A DNA stretch of 64,000 nt from positions 1-64,000 of the forward strand of contig NZ_JABBJF010000026.1 of NCBI RefSeq assembly GCF_014218705.1, given 5' to 3'. The notes below the pieces were generated by a model. The model saw nothing but the letters and a program-made list of their open reading frames with translations, was not told where the DNA came from and searched no databases. Shown piece after piece: positions 1 through 10,402 of the stretch (position 1 is the stretch's first letter; the number at the start of each line of letters is the position of its first letter). This stretch comes from Kluyvera sichuanensis (GTDB lineage Bacteria > Pseudomonadota > Gammaproteobacteria > Enterobacterales > Enterobacteriaceae). The translations under genes were made by a program, and so were the position numbers.

Positions 1-2
1 GA

Positions 3-78
3 TGGTGGGGCGTGCAGGATTCGAACCTGCGACCAATTGATTAAAAGTCAACTGCTCTACCAACTGAGCTAACGCCCC
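3..78 (-). tRNA. tRNA-Lys (UUU), G4-C69 variant
   Basis: This 76-nt cloverleaf has anticodon UUU, a T-loop GGTTCGAATCC and an encoded CCA end at 3-5. The acceptor stem reads GGGGCGU / ACGCCCC, whereas the copy at 389-464 has GGGUCGU / ACGACCC. Positions 4 and 69 have changed together from U-A to G-C, so pairing is kept. It is the last gene of the visible Lys-Val-Lys-Val-Lys array, which reads leftward out of the window and may continue there. Confidence 0.97.
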
Positions 79-81
79 GAG

Positions 82-157
82 TGGTGGGTGATGACGGGAT
101 CGAACCGCCGACCCCCTCCTTGTAAGGGAGGTGCTCTCCCAGCTGAGCTAATCACCC
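82..157 (-). tRNA. tRNA-Val (UAC)
   Basis: This 76-nt tRNA has anticodon UAC, a GGGUGAU / AUCACCC acceptor stem and encoded CCA. It lies 3 nt from the neighbouring tRNA-Lys and is very likely cotranscribed and cut from a common precursor. The gene body looks identical to the copy at 287-362. Confidence 0.97.
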
Positions 158-208
158 GATACTGCGCTGGATACTATCTACTGCTTTCACCGTGCCCACC
201 ATAAATGA

Positions 209-284
209 TGGTGGGGCGTGCAGGATTCGAACCTGCGACCAATTGATTAAAAGTCAACTGCTCTACCAACTGAGCTAACGCCCC
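209..284 (-). tRNA. tRNA-Lys (UUU), G4-C69 variant, second copy
   Basis: The sequence is identical to the gene at 3-78, including the G4-C69 acceptor pair. Together with the Val gene at 82-157 it forms a tandemly duplicated Val/Lys unit of about 170 nt. Confidence 0.97.
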
Positions 285-286
285 GG

Positions 287-362
287 TGGTGGGTGATGAC
301 GGGATCGAACCGCCGACCCCCTCCTTGTAAGGGAGGTGCTCTCCCAGCTGAGCTAATCACCC
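287..362 (-). tRNA. tRNA-Val (UAC), second copy
   Basis: This 76-nt gene has anticodon UAC and encoded CCA. It lies 2 nt from the tRNA-Lys at 209-284. The downstream spacer (GATACTACGCTGGATACT) nearly repeats the spacer beside the other Val copy, which supports tandem duplication. Confidence 0.97.
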
Positions 363-388
363 GATACTACGCTGGATACTGCTTTAAG

Positions 389-464
389 TGGTGGGTCGTG
401 CAGGATTCGAACCTGCGACCAATTGATTAAAAGTCAACTGCTCTACCAACTGAGCTAACGACCC
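389..464 (-). tRNA. tRNA-Lys (UUU), canonical acceptor stem
   Basis: This is the promoter-proximal tRNA of the array. Its stem GGGUCGU / ACGACCC matches the usual enterobacterial tRNA-Lys as remembered. It differs from the other two Lys copies only at the 4-69 pair. Confidence 0.97.
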
Positions 465-515
465 ACTTTTTTCGCCACTTTCAGGATGTTTGATATCCCT
501 TGGCAACGGCGGCAT

Positions 516-543
516 ATATTACTGAATTCAGAATTCAGCGCAA
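516..543 (-). promoter_or_regulatory. Probable promoter of the tRNA array
   Basis: Reading leftward, a TTGCGC -35 (538-543) and a TAATAT -10 (516-521) are separated by 16 nt. A GC-rich discriminator (ATGCCGCCG) follows, as is usual for stable-RNA promoters. It lies about 50 nt upstream of the first tRNA. This is a pattern match only. Confidence 0.5.
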
Positions 544-589
544 CAAATATTTCGACAAAGATCACTTAACTGCTTATGTTTCATGCGGC

Positions 590-619
590 AAGACCAGAAA
601 TAAAACAATTTCTGGTCTT
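590..619 (-). terminator. Terminator hairpin after cpoB
   Basis: A perfect 12-bp stem (590-601 with 608-619) and a 6-nt loop lie 11 nt past the cpoB stop. There is no long T-run after the stem, but position and strength fit the end of the tol-pal operon. Confidence 0.65.
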
Positions 620-629
620 ACTTCGCGCA

Positions 630-1433
630 TTACAGCCCACTAAGACGTTTTTGCGCCTGTTTTGCACCATCGGTACCTGGGTATTTGCTGACAACCTGCT
701 GGTATACCGCTTTTGCTTTAGCGGTATCACCCTTGTCCTGCATGATGACCCCAACCTTAAACATCGCGTCAGCCGCCTTTGGCGACTTCGGATAGTTTTT
801 CACCACCGACGCAAAATAGTACGCCGCATCATCTTTTTTACCCTTGTTGTAATTCAGCTGCCCCAGCCAATAATTTGCATTCGGCTGGTAGGTTGAATCA
901 GGGTATTTTTTGACGAAGTTCTGAAACGCAGCAATGGCATCATCCTGGCGAGCGTTATCCTTCACCAGCGCGATAGCCGCGTTGTAATCGGTATTGGCAT
1001 CACCCGTCTGTACCGGCACACCAGAAGCTGCTGCAGGGGCATTACCGCCCGCAGATGCTGCTGGAGCCGCCGCTGCAGGCGCTGCACCGCTCTGGTCGCC
1101 CGTCGCTGGAGCTGCACCACCACCGCCGTTCAGGCTGTCAATCTGCAGCATAATCTGCTTTTGACGATCGACGACCTGATTCAGCTGGTACTGACTTTCC
1201 TGGATCTGTCCGCGGAGAGCGTCAATATCAGTCTGATTATCGGAGAGTTGCTGCTGGAGTTGGGTTAAAAGCTGACTGTGAGCGTTAGAAATACGCTCGA
1301 GTTGGGTGACACGGTCTTCGACCGAGCCTGAGCCGACACTACTGATTGGCGCCTGAGCAAAAGCGGCCCAGGGGGCCGCTATGCCAACCAGTAACGACAG
1401 ACTCAACATGTGATGTCTGAAGTTACTGCTCAT
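630..1433 (-). CDS. cpoB: Cell division coordinator CpoB (YbgF), periplasmic TPR protein
   Basis: CpoB is a periplasmic protein that binds TolA and helps couple outer-membrane constriction to septal peptidoglycan synthesis by PBP1B. The 267-aa product starts with a Sec signal peptide ending near AAFAQA. Next come a coiled-coil trimerisation segment (about 35-100), an Ala/Gly/Pro-rich linker (about 105-140, typically variable) and C-terminal TPR repeats (about 145-260, including GQLNYNKGKKDDAAYYF). It is the last gene of the tol-pal operon, 9 nt after pal. The linker is slightly longer than in the E. coli protein as remembered. Confidence 0.96.
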   Translation of the reverse strand: MSSNFRHHMLSLSLLVGIAAPWAAFAQAPISSVGSGSVEDRVTQLERISNAHSQLLTQLQQQLSDNQTDIDALRGQIQESQYQLNQVVDRQKQIMLQIDSLNGGGGAAPATGDQSGAAPAAAAPAASAGGNAPAAASGVPVQTGDANTDYNAAIALVKDNARQDDAIAAFQNFVKKYPDSTYQPNANYWLGQLNYNKGKKDDAAYYFASVVKNYPKSPKAADAMFKVGVIMQDKGDTAKAKAVYQQVVSKYPGTDGAKQAQKRLSGL

Positions 1434-1442
1434 GCAATTCTC

Positions 1443-1988
<546 letters not shown>

Positions 1989-1998
1989 TTAATTATTA

Positions 1999-3291
1999 TT
2001 ACAGATACGGCGACCAGGCAGGGAATTTGACCTGTCCATCAGTTGCCGGAAGACGCGCTTTGAAACGCCCATCTGTAGAAACCAGATTCAGCACGGATCC
2101 CATCCCCTGAGAAGAGCTGTAGATAACCATAGTGCCGTTAGGTGCCAGACTTGGCGTTTCGTCCAGGAACGTTGACGACAGTACTTGTACGCCACCCGCT
2201 ACCAGATCCTGCTTAGCAATGTGCTGCTGGCCGTTAGCCGAGCTGACCATTACCATAAACTTGCCGTCGCTGCTGACATCAGCATCCTGGTTCTGTGAAC
2301 CTTCCCAGGTAATACGCTGCGGAGCACCGCCGTTGACGTTAACTTTATACACCTGTGGACGACCGGCCTGGTCAGACGTAAATGCCAGGTTCTGGCTGTC
2401 CGGGAACCAGGTTGGTTCAGTGTTGTTGCTGCGACCGTTGGTCACTTGACGAATCTGACCAGAGCCCAGGTCCATCACGTACAGGTTCAGGCTACCGGTT
2501 TTCGACAGTGCGAATGCCAGTTTAGAACCATCAGGCGAGAACGCTGGCGCGCCGTTGTGCTGCGGGAACGAGGCAATCTGACGCACTGCGCCGTTAGCCA
2601 GGGTCTGCACCACCAACGCTGAGCGACCGCTTTCGAAGGTCACATAAGCCACTTTAGAACCGTCCGGAGACCATGCTGGAGACATCAGCGGCTGCGGAGA
2701 ACGGTGAACCACGAACTGGTTGTAGCCGTCGTAGTCAGAAACGCGCAACTCATACGGGAACTGGCCGCCGTTGGTCTGAACAACGTAAGCAATACGGGTA
2801 CGGAACGCGCCTTTGATGCCCGTCAGCTTCTCGAACACTTCGTCACTGGCAGTGTGACCGGCATAACGCAGCCACTGCTTGTTAACTTTGTAGGTGTTCT
2901 GTGCCAGCACGGAGCCAGGGGCACCGCCGGTATCCACCAGTTGATAAGAGACATTATAGCTGCCATCAGCGTTAGGGCTCACCTGCCCGACAACAACGGC
3001 ATCAATGCCCAGCGCAGACCATGCGGCTGGCTGAACTTCCTGAGCGCTGCCCGGCTGCTGCGGCAGACGAGAACGATCTAATGGGTTAAATTTCCCGCTG
3101 TTACGCAGGTCGGCGCCCACAATGCCGCCGATATCTTCAGGCGCAGCACCTGGCCCCGCCCACTGGAAAGGAACGACACCAATTGGGCGTGCCGAGTCCA
3201 CCCCCTGGGTGATCTCGATACGTACTTCTGCGTGCAGCACGGCTGCCCACAGCATCAGAAAACCAAACGCTACTCGTAATGCCTGCTTCAT
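1999..3291 (-). CDS. tolB: Tol-Pal system beta-propeller protein TolB
   Basis: TolB is a periplasmic protein that shuttles between Pal and TolA and sets Pal mobility. The 430-aa product has a signal peptide cut after VLHA, an N-terminal alpha/beta domain (about 22-160) and a six-bladed beta-propeller with repeated SPDGSK / SPAWSPDG blade motifs. There are two adjacent ATG codons (3294, 3291). The second is chosen because its GGGAG Shine-Dalgarno spacing (5 nt) is better and it matches the E. coli start. The product is nearly identical to E. coli TolB as remembered. Confidence 0.98.
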   Translation of the reverse strand: MKQALRVAFGFLMLWAAVLHAEVRIEITQGVDSARPIGVVPFQWAGPGAAPEDIGGIVGADLRNSGKFNPLDRSRLPQQPGSAQEVQPAAWSALGIDAVVVGQVSPNADGSYNVSYQLVDTGGAPGSVLAQNTYKVNKQWLRYAGHTASDEVFEKLTGIKGAFRTRIAYVVQTNGGQFPYELRVSDYDGYNQFVVHRSPQPLMSPAWSPDGSKVAYVTFESGRSALVVQTLANGAVRQIASFPQHNGAPAFSPDGSKLAFALSKTGSLNLYVMDLGSGQIRQVTNGRSNNTEPTWFPDSQNLAFTSDQAGRPQVYKVNVNGGAPQRITWEGSQNQDADVSSDGKFMVMVSSANGQQHIAKQDLVAGGVQVLSSTFLDETPSLAPNGTMVIYSSSQGMGSVLNLVSTDGRFKARLPATDGQVKFPAWSPYL

Positions 3292-3390
3292 CATTTCTCC
3301 CTTATCCAGGCGGAAAGCCCACGATAATTTAGCAGAATGTTAACAAACTAAAATACACAAAACTACCAAAACCCTGCGACGATCTCGCCA

Positions 3391-3420
3391 TTATTTTTCG
3401 CGTACTTCCGCGAAAAATAA
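3391..3420 (-). terminator. Perfect 12-bp hairpin between tolA and tolB
   Basis: TTATTTTTCGCG (3391-3402) pairs perfectly with 3409-3420 across a 6-nt loop, starting 3 nt past the tolA stop. It may be an attenuating or mRNA-stabilising intercistronic structure. Which of these it is cannot be told from sequence. Confidence 0.5.
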
Positions 3421-3423
3421 TTA

Positions 3424-4707
3424 CTATGGCTTGAAGTCCAGCGGCGCATTTTTAAAGGTCTGCCAGATCGCTTGTGACGGCGGTTTCGGGAACTTGGTCA
3501 TCCGGTTTGTCGCTGCCAGCATCTGCTGGCAGAACGCCGGATCGCCGCCTTCCGTCTTCACGCTGAGCACGGTGCCATCTTCAGCCAGGTTCACACGCAA
3601 CGTACAGGTCTTCCCTTGATAGGTATCCCAGTCATACAGATGACCTTTGATCGCCGCCTGAACCTGAGCAATATAGGACGCAATTTCAGCCTGCGACGCA
3701 CCGCCCTGCCCTGGCTTATTACCTTTAGCAGGAGAGTTACCACCTGCGCTACCGCTGGTATTGCCTTTCGGCGCATTCTTACCAGAGCTGAGATCACCCA
3801 GCAGGTCGTCAACGCCGGAAGAAGCAGCGGCTTTCTCAGCGGCAGCCTTTTTCGCGGCGGCGGCTTTGTCAGCGGCAGCTTTCTTGTCCGCAGCCGCTTT
3901 TTCAGCAGCGGCGGCTTTCTTATCTGCAGCCGCTTTGGCAGCAGCAGCGGCCTTATCGGCAGCGGCTTTTTCAGCGGCAGCAGCAGCCTTCTCGGCAGCA
4001 GCAGCGGCTTTCTCTTCCGCGGCTTTTTCAGCTGCCGCTTTCTTCGCTGCTTCGGCTGCCGCTTTCTTCTCGGCATCCGCAGCCGCTTTCGCGGCGGCAG
4101 CTTCGGCTACCTTTTTAGCATCGGCAGCCGCTTTCGCTGCTTCCGCTTCTGCTTTTTTCTGCGCATCAGCAGCGGCTTTTTTCGCAGCTTCTGCCGCGAC
4201 TTTAGCCTGAGCATCGGCTTTTGCTTTGGCATCAGCGGCCGCTTTCACCGCCGCATCAGCTGCAGCTTTTGCCTGGGCATCCGCCTTCGCTTTTGCATCG
4301 GCCGCTGCTTTTGCCGCCGCTTCTTCAGCCTGCTTCTGCTGCTGCTGTGCTTCTTTGGCCGCTTCCTGAGCCTGCAAACGCTCTTTTTCCAGCGCTTTTA
4401 AACGTTCCTGTTCGGCAGCCTGTTTTTCACGTAACTCTTCAGCCTGCTGCTGAGCCTGCTTTTCACGTTGCTCTTGCGCACGTTTCGAGCTGGATTGCTG
4501 CTGCTGTTGACGATTATAGTTCTCAACGACCGCGCCGGGATCGACCATGACGGCGTCGATGGACGAACCGCCACCGCCGCCCGCAGAAGCCTCTATATGC
4601 TCATCGAACGAGCTCCAGATCAGCGCCGCAAACAGAATGACGTGCAGCACTGCTGAAATAATTATCGCTCGTTTAAGCTTGTCGTTTTGTTCGGTTGCCT
4701 TTGACAC
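3424..4707 (-). CDS. tolA: Cell envelope integrity protein TolA
   Basis: TolA is an inner-membrane protein that spans the periplasm and transmits proton-motive force from TolQR to TolB-Pal. It is also the colicin and filamentous-phage translocation receptor. GTG at 4707 is chosen by homology (SKATEQNDKLK...), giving 427 aa; a longer frame opens at a GTG at 4731. Residues about 14-34 are the single transmembrane helix with the SHLS-like SAVLH segment. Residues about 75-300 are an Ala/Lys/Glu-rich helical rod of AAADKKA-type repeats. The globular C-domain (about 335-427) contains KTCTLRVNL and ends in NAPLDFKP. The rod is repetitive, so strains commonly differ in its length. Confidence 0.97.
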   Translation of the reverse strand: MSKATEQNDKLKRAIIISAVLHVILFAALIWSSFDEHIEASAGGGGGSSIDAVMVDPGAVVENYNRQQQQQSSSKRAQEQREKQAQQQAEELREKQAAEQERLKALEKERLQAQEAAKEAQQQQKQAEEAAAKAAADAKAKADAQAKAAADAAVKAAADAKAKADAQAKVAAEAAKKAAADAQKKAEAEAAKAAADAKKVAEAAAAKAAADAEKKAAAEAAKKAAAEKAAEEKAAAAAEKAAAAAEKAAADKAAAAAKAAADKKAAAAEKAAADKKAAADKAAAAKKAAAEKAAASSGVDDLLGDLSSGKNAPKGNTSGSAGGNSPAKGNKPGQGGASQAEIASYIAQVQAAIKGHLYDWDTYQGKTCTLRVNLAEDGTVLSVKTEGGDPAFCQQMLAATNRMTKFPKPPSQAIWQTFKNAPLDFKP

Positions 4708-4804
4708 TCTCGGTTCCCAAAAACTGTTCACCCGTTACTTAATAACGCGCGCAACAGGCCGGAAGCGGCCTGTCACCCTGCGCGTTTGCGCGGCATATCG
4801 CAGG

Positions 4805-5233
4805 TTAAATTGGCTGAGTCATTAACCCGACCGATTTCACCCCGGCGCTGTGTAACAGGTTAAGCGCTTTAATTATTTCATCGTAAGGCACGTCTTTCGC
4901 GCCCCCAATTAAGAAGACCGTTTTCGGATTCGCCTGTAAGCGGCGCTGCGCTTCTGCAACAACCTGTTCAGGCGGCAGTTGCGGCATCTTCTCCTGACCG
5001 ACGTTCACGCTGTATTGTCCAACACCGGACACTTCAACGATAACCGGCGGTTCATCGTTACTGCTTACCGCCTGCGATTCGGTTGCATCAGGAAGATCCA
5101 CTTCCACGCTCTGCGTAATGATCGGCGCTGTCGCCATAAAGATCAGCAGCAGTACCAACAACACATCCAGCAGCGGAACGATGTTAATTTCGGACTTCAG
5201 TTCGCGACGCCCGCGTCCACGTGCTCTGGCCAT
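4805..5233 (-). CDS. tolR: Tol-Pal system stator protein TolR
   Basis: TolR is an inner-membrane ExbD-family protein that, with TolQ, forms the proton-driven motor energising TolA. The product has 142 aa, the usual length. The single transmembrane helix (about 18-37) carries the proton-relay aspartate D23 in VPLLDVLLVLLLIF. The periplasmic domain follows. It lies 3 nt after tolQ. Confidence 0.98.
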   Translation of the reverse strand: MARARGRGRRELKSEINIVPLLDVLLVLLLIFMATAPIITQSVEVDLPDATESQAVSSNDEPPVIVEVSGVGQYSVNVGQEKMPQLPPEQVVAEAQRRLQANPKTVFLIGGAKDVPYDEIIKALNLLHSAGVKSVGLMTQPI

Positions 5234-5236
5234 GGC

Positions 5237-6330
<1,094 letters not shown>

Positions 6331-6431
6331 TTTACATCCCAGTAATGCAAAAAATTTTTGGGTTTTTGAACTTCGCTACTATACGCGCGGGAAAGATGGT
6401 TTGGAATGGGGGGAAGTAAACGGAGAGTAAA

Positions 6432-6455
6432 TTTTTATGGGCTTATGCAAGCCCA
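6432..6455 (-). terminator. Probable terminator of the cyd operon
   Basis: The 7-bp stem TGGGCTT/AAGCCCA (6438-6444 with 6449-6455) is followed, reading leftward, by TAAAAATTT. It lies 20 nt past the ybgE stop. Confidence 0.5.
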
Positions 6456-6475
6456 TTATCATCAGGCGATAATTT

Positions 6476-6772
6476 TCAACGATAGAAGAAGAAAATCAAA
6501 CCAGCCAGCAGTACCAGATCGGCGATGAGCGGACAAAAAATCCCCTGCCAGTGAACCGTACGCAGACGGAAGCCTACGCCGTGGATCACCCCTGCACACA
6601 CTGACCACATCAACAAGAAACCGTGCCAGATTTCCAGTTCGCTGGTCTTCGCCGCGAAACGCGTCGGATCCCAGAAGATGCAGCCTGCCAGCAGCAGGGC
6701 CATAACAAGGGAAAGCGCCCGCAAGGGGCGCTTATCCATTATCGCGTATAACATTGCGATAACATTTTTCAT
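6476..6772 (-). CDS. ybgE: Cyd operon inner-membrane protein YbgE
   Basis: This 98-aa membrane protein is conserved at the end of cydABX operons. It has three predicted transmembrane helices (about 15-33, 48-66 and 77-96) and the segment AAKTSELEIWHGFLLMW shared with E. coli YbgE. Its ATG overlaps the cydX stop (TGATG). A role in bd-oxidase assembly or function is inferred from its operon position only. Confidence 0.93.
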   Translation of the reverse strand: MKNVIAMLYAIMDKRPLRALSLVMALLLAGCIFWDPTRFAAKTSELEIWHGFLLMWSVCAGVIHGVGFRLRTVHWQGIFCPLIADLVLLAGLIFFFYR

Positions 6773-6885
6773 CAGTGCTTTTCTTCACCCGCTTTGGTTG
6801 CTTCGACGTGCTCTAACGCCAGCGCGGTGATCACGCCGAATGCACAGGCAAGAAGCGTTCCCAAAATCCATGCGAAATACCACAT
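6772..6885 (-). CDS. cydX: Cytochrome bd-I oxidase small subunit CydX
   Basis: CydX is a single-pass subunit that stabilises the haems of cytochrome bd-I. The 37-aa product MWYFAWILGTLLACAFGVIT... is essentially the E. coli protein. The open frame runs 28 codons further upstream into cydB but without homology, so the internal ATG at 6885 is chosen. It starts 14 nt after cydB and overlaps ybgE by 1 nt. Confidence 0.96.
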   Translation of the reverse strand: MWYFAWILGTLLACAFGVITALALEHVEATKAGEEKH

Positions 6886-6899
6886 ATTCAGCTCCTTAC

Positions 6900-8039
6900 T
6901 TAGTACAGAGAGTGGGTGTTGCGTTCGATGTCTTCTTTGGTGATGCGACCGAACATTTTCCAGTAACACCAGGTGGTGTAGGCCAGAATAATCGGCACGA
7001 AGACAGCGGCGACATAGGTCATCAGGTTCAGCGTCATCTGGCTAGACGTCGCATCCCACATGGTCAGGCTCGCGTTCATCATTGTGCTGGAAGGCATAAT
7101 GAACGGGAACATAGCAATACCAGCGGTCAGGATAATGCACGCCAGCGTCAGTGAGGAGAACAGGAACGCCCACGCGCCTTTATCCGCCTTGGTGGTCAGG
7201 ATAGTCAGCAGCGGCAGCACCACGCCCAGAGCAGGAATCGCCCACAGCGCTGGCATGTTGTTGAAGTTCACCATCCACGCACCGGCTTCACGCGCCACTT
7301 CCTTCGTCAGCGGGTTAGACGGGCCGGAGTGATCCAGAACCGATTTCACCACATAGCCATCAATGCCGTAGTAAACCCAGACGCCCGCCAGTGCGAAGCA
7401 CACCAGGGTTACCAGCGCCGTCACCATAGAGACGTTGCGGGTACGCAGGTGCAGTTCGCCCACGGTACGCATCTGCAGGTAGGTTGCGCCCTGCGTCAGG
7501 ATCATCGCGACGCTAACAATACCCGCCAGCAAACCAAACGGGTTCAGCAGCTGGAAGAAGTTACCGGTGTAGTACAGACGCATGTATTCATCGACGTGGA
7601 ACGGTACGCCCTGCAGCAGGTTACCGAACGCGACGCCAATCACCAGCGGCGGCACGAAGCTACCGATGAAGATGCCCCAGTCCCACATGTTGCGCCAGCG
7701 GGTGTCTTCAATCTTAGAGCGGTAGTCAAAACCGACCGGACGGAAGAACAAGGACGCCAGCACCAGAATCATCGCCACATAGAAGCCGGAGAAGGCAGCG
7801 GCATACACCATCGGCCACGCAGCGAACAGCGCGCCACCGGCGGTGATGAGCCACACCTGGTTACCGTCCCAGTGCGGAGCGATGGAGTTAATCATGATTC
7901 GACGCTCGGTGTCGTTACGACCGAGGAAGCGGGTGAGCATGCCCACCCCCATGTCGAAGCCATCGGCGACGGCAAAACCAATCAGCAGAATGCCAATCAG
8001 TAGCCACCAGATAAAACGCAATACTTCATAATCGATCAT
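6900..8039 (-). CDS. cydB: Cytochrome bd-I ubiquinol oxidase subunit II
   Basis: CydB is an integral membrane subunit of the high-affinity quinol oxidase that reduces oxygen to water in the inner membrane under low oxygen. The 379-aa product has the usual length, with about eight to nine transmembrane helices and the conserved N-terminus MIDYEVLRFIWWLLIG and GFDMGVGML. It lies 15 nt after cydA. Confidence 0.98.
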   Translation of the reverse strand: MIDYEVLRFIWWLLIGILLIGFAVADGFDMGVGMLTRFLGRNDTERRIMINSIAPHWDGNQVWLITAGGALFAAWPMVYAAAFSGFYVAMILVLASLFFRPVGFDYRSKIEDTRWRNMWDWGIFIGSFVPPLVIGVAFGNLLQGVPFHVDEYMRLYYTGNFFQLLNPFGLLAGIVSVAMILTQGATYLQMRTVGELHLRTRNVSMVTALVTLVCFALAGVWVYYGIDGYVVKSVLDHSGPSNPLTKEVAREAGAWMVNFNNMPALWAIPALGVVLPLLTILTTKADKGAWAFLFSSLTLACIILTAGIAMFPFIMPSSTMMNASLTMWDATSSQMTLNLMTYVAAVFVPIILAYTTWCYWKMFGRITKEDIERNTHSLY

Positions 8040-8054
8040 TTGACGACTCCTGTC

Positions 8055-9617
8055 TTAGCGTGCCGGCTGAGCGGTAGGCTGCTCATAGTGGTAACGACCG
8101 GTTTTCAGGCTGCTAGGTCCACGGCGAGCGAATTTGAACATCAGGTACAGCTCCGCCACGAGGAACAGGGTGTACAGGCCGCAAATCAACACCATCGAGA
8201 AGATCAGGTCGCCCGCGGTCAGGCTGGAGTTCGCGACTGCCGTCGGCAGCACCTCACCAATCGCCCACGGCTGACGGCCGTATTCCGCCACAAACCAGCC
8301 GGATTCGATAGCAATCCACGGCAGCGGAATCGCGTACAGCGCGGTGCGCAGCAGCCATTTTTTCTCGCCAATCTTGTTACGAATGACCGTCCAGAAGGAG
8401 GTCGCAATAATCAGCAGCATCAGGATGCCGCAGCCCACCATGATACGGAACGCAAAGTACAGCGGCGCAACGCGTGGGATAGAATCTTTGGTTGCCATCT
8501 GGATCTGTGCTTCAGTCGCATCAGATACGTTCGGCGTATAGCGCTTCAGCAGCAAACCGTAGCCCAGGTCTTTCTTCACGTGGTTAAACTCATCGCGAAT
8601 GGCCTGGTCGGTAGAGCCGCTACGCAGTTGCTCAAGCAGTGCATACGCCTTCATACCGTTACGGATACGCTCTTCGTGCTGCACCATCAGATCTTTCAGA
8701 CCGGTAACCTGCTTATCAACAGAACGGGTCGCGATGATGCCCAGCGCGTAAGGAATTTGAATGGCGAAGTGGTTTTCCTGCGCATCCTGGTCAGGAATAC
8801 CAAACAGGGTAAAGGCGGCCGGTGCTGGCTGCGTTTCCCACTCGGCTTCAATCGCAGCCAGTTTGGTTTTCTGTACGTCACCCATTTCGTAACCGGATTC
8901 ATCACCCAGAACGATAACGGAGAGGATAGCCGCCATGCCGAAGCTGGCTGCAATCGCGAAGGAACGCTTAGCGAAGGCGAAGTCACGGCCGCGCAGCATG
9001 TAGTAGGAGCTGATACCGAGAACGAACATCGCGCCGCAGACGTAGCCAGATGCCACGGTATGGACGAATTTCACCTGAGCGACTGGGTTCAGGACCAGCT
9101 CGGAGAAGCTGACCATTTCCATACGCATGGTTTCGAAGTTGAAATCAGATGCAATCGGGTTCTGCATCCAGCCGTTCGCCACGAGGATCCACAGTGCAGA
9201 CAGGTTGGAGCCCAGGGCTACCAGCCAGGTCACCGCCATGTGCTGGACTTTACCCAGACGATCCCAACCGAAGAAGAACAGACCTACAAAGGTAGATTCG
9301 AGGAAGAAGGCCATCAGACCTTCGATGGCCAGCGGCGCACCGAAGATATCGCCCACGTAGTGGGAATAGTACGACCAGTTAGTCCCGAACTGGAACTCCA
9401 TGGTCAGACCGGTAGCCACACCCAGCGCAAAGTTGATACCAAACAACTTGCCCCAGAACTTGGTCATATCTTTATAAATCTGTTTGCCGGAAAGGACGTA
9501 AACCGTTTCCATGATTGCCAGCAGGAACGCCATACCGAGCGTTAGCGGAACAAACAGGAAGTGGTACATCGCGGTCAAGGCAAACTGTAAGCGCGACAGT
9601 TCGACTATATCTAACAT
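8055..9617 (-). CDS. cydA: Cytochrome bd-I ubiquinol oxidase subunit I
   Basis: CydA is the catalytic subunit carrying haems b558, b595 and d and the quinol-oxidising Q-loop. The 520-aa product starts [13 protein letters not shown]19 in AMYHFLF is a haem ligand and GRQPWAIGE is present near the C-terminus. Two adjacent ATGs occur (9620, 9617). The second is chosen because AAGGAG then sits 5 nt away and it matches E. coli. The open frame extends 44 codons further without similarity. Confidence 0.98.
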   Translation of the reverse strand: MLDIVELSRLQFALTAMYHFLFVPLTLGMAFLLAIMETVYVLSGKQIYKDMTKFWGKLFGINFALGVATGLTMEFQFGTNWSYYSHYVGDIFGAPLAIEGLMAFFLESTFVGLFFFGWDRLGKVQHMAVTWLVALGSNLSALWILVANGWMQNPIASDFNFETMRMEMVSFSELVLNPVAQVKFVHTVASGYVCGAMFVLGISSYYMLRGRDFAFAKRSFAIAASFGMAAILSVIVLGDESGYEMGDVQKTKLAAIEAEWETQPAPAAFTLFGIPDQDAQENHFAIQIPYALGIIATRSVDKQVTGLKDLMVQHEERIRNGMKAYALLEQLRSGSTDQAIRDEFNHVKKDLGYGLLLKRYTPNVSDATEAQIQMATKDSIPRVAPLYFAFRIMVGCGILMLLIIATSFWTVIRNKIGEKKWLLRTALYAIPLPWIAIESGWFVAEYGRQPWAIGEVLPTAVANSSLTAGDLIFSMVLICGLYTLFLVAELYLMFKFARRGPSSLKTGRYHYEQPTAQPAR

Positions 9618-10376
9618 CATGACTCCTTGCTCATCGCATGAAGACTCCGAGAATGAACCCGTAGACCGGGATTCAAACACATGCCCCAATACAAATTGAT
9701 TTGTCCCCTTCCCTACAACCGCCCCTTGGTGAGCACCGGAAACAGCCATAAGCGAAAGTTACAAACGTGTTAATAAAAAACTCAATTGATCCCTAAAATA
9801 TATTACGCTGTAAAACCCTTACAATAAACAGGTTTTTATTGGAGAAGTTTTACGTTTTTCGACGGTGATCAATTTATAGCGAATCAAGCATTATCCAGCC
9901 AGTTTGATCCACGACAATTTAGCCGTTTTAGCCACCGATAGCCAGTGATTACATATTGATTTAAATCAACTTAACGCGAGATTGTTAATTATGTTTTTAA
10001 TTGAATATTATGATGAACAAAATGTTAACGATGTGTTTTTAATTTGACTTTGATGGTTATCAAATGAAGTGAAATTAGACGTGGAGGTAATTAGATTTAA
10101 CCTTGCCAGGTGCGAATAAGCACAATTCCCCCGTATAGTTTAAAGTAGACCGTCCCTCATTTTTTTCCACATCGCACATTGCATTATGATGCAAATAACA
10201 TTTCATTTACTTTAAATATTAATAAATTAACATTTGTAGATATCAGCGCCGTTTCCACCCTGCTGACAAATGATTTTGTTCGGCTATTGTTTGCACAAAA
10301 AAAAGGCGACAGTAACTGACGCAGATAAAATTAACCCACGTGTACAACGTTGCAACAATCTGGGAGGGGGAACGAC
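9618..10376 (-). promoter_or_regulatory. Long AT-rich cydA upstream region, no gene
   Basis: About 760 nt lack a credible coding frame. The FNR palindrome at 9956-9969 is the clearest element. Other TTGAT/ATCAA half-sites occur near 9785, 9869 and 9903. E. coli carries mngR-mngA-mngB between sucD and cydA; those genes are absent here. Multiple oxygen-regulated cydA promoters are known in E. coli, but none could be placed precisely here. Confidence 0.6.
9956..9969. promoter_or_regulatory. Perfect FNR box upstream of cydA
   Basis: TTGATTTAAATCAA is an exact palindromic match to the FNR consensus TTGATN4ATCAA. It lies about 340 nt upstream of the cydA start. FNR repression of cydAB under full anaerobiosis is established in E. 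coli. Confidence 0.75.
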
Positions 10377-10402
10377 AAAAAAAAGGCCACCCAAGGGCGG
10401 CC
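10377..10402 (-). terminator. Intrinsic terminator of sdhCDAB-sucABCD
   Basis: Reading leftward, the stem GGCCGCC/GGUGGCC (10385-10402) with a CUUG loop is followed by eight T residues (10377-10384). Confidence 0.9.

Noticed and set aside
3-362. Possible CRISPR-like direct repeats at the left edge
   Set aside because: The repeated blocks are tRNA-Lys and tRNA-Val genes with full cloverleaf features and CCA ends.
3616-4401. Long + strand open frames opposite tolA (to 261 aa)
   Set aside because: They are low-complexity Ser/Gly/Phe or Ala shadows of the Ala/Lys codon repeats of TolA, with no domain or ribosome binding site.
8040-9545. 501-aa + strand open frame opposite cydA
   Set aside because: It lies entirely antisense to a highly conserved gene, is His/Gln/Arg-rich and resembles no family. 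It is a codon-bias shadow.
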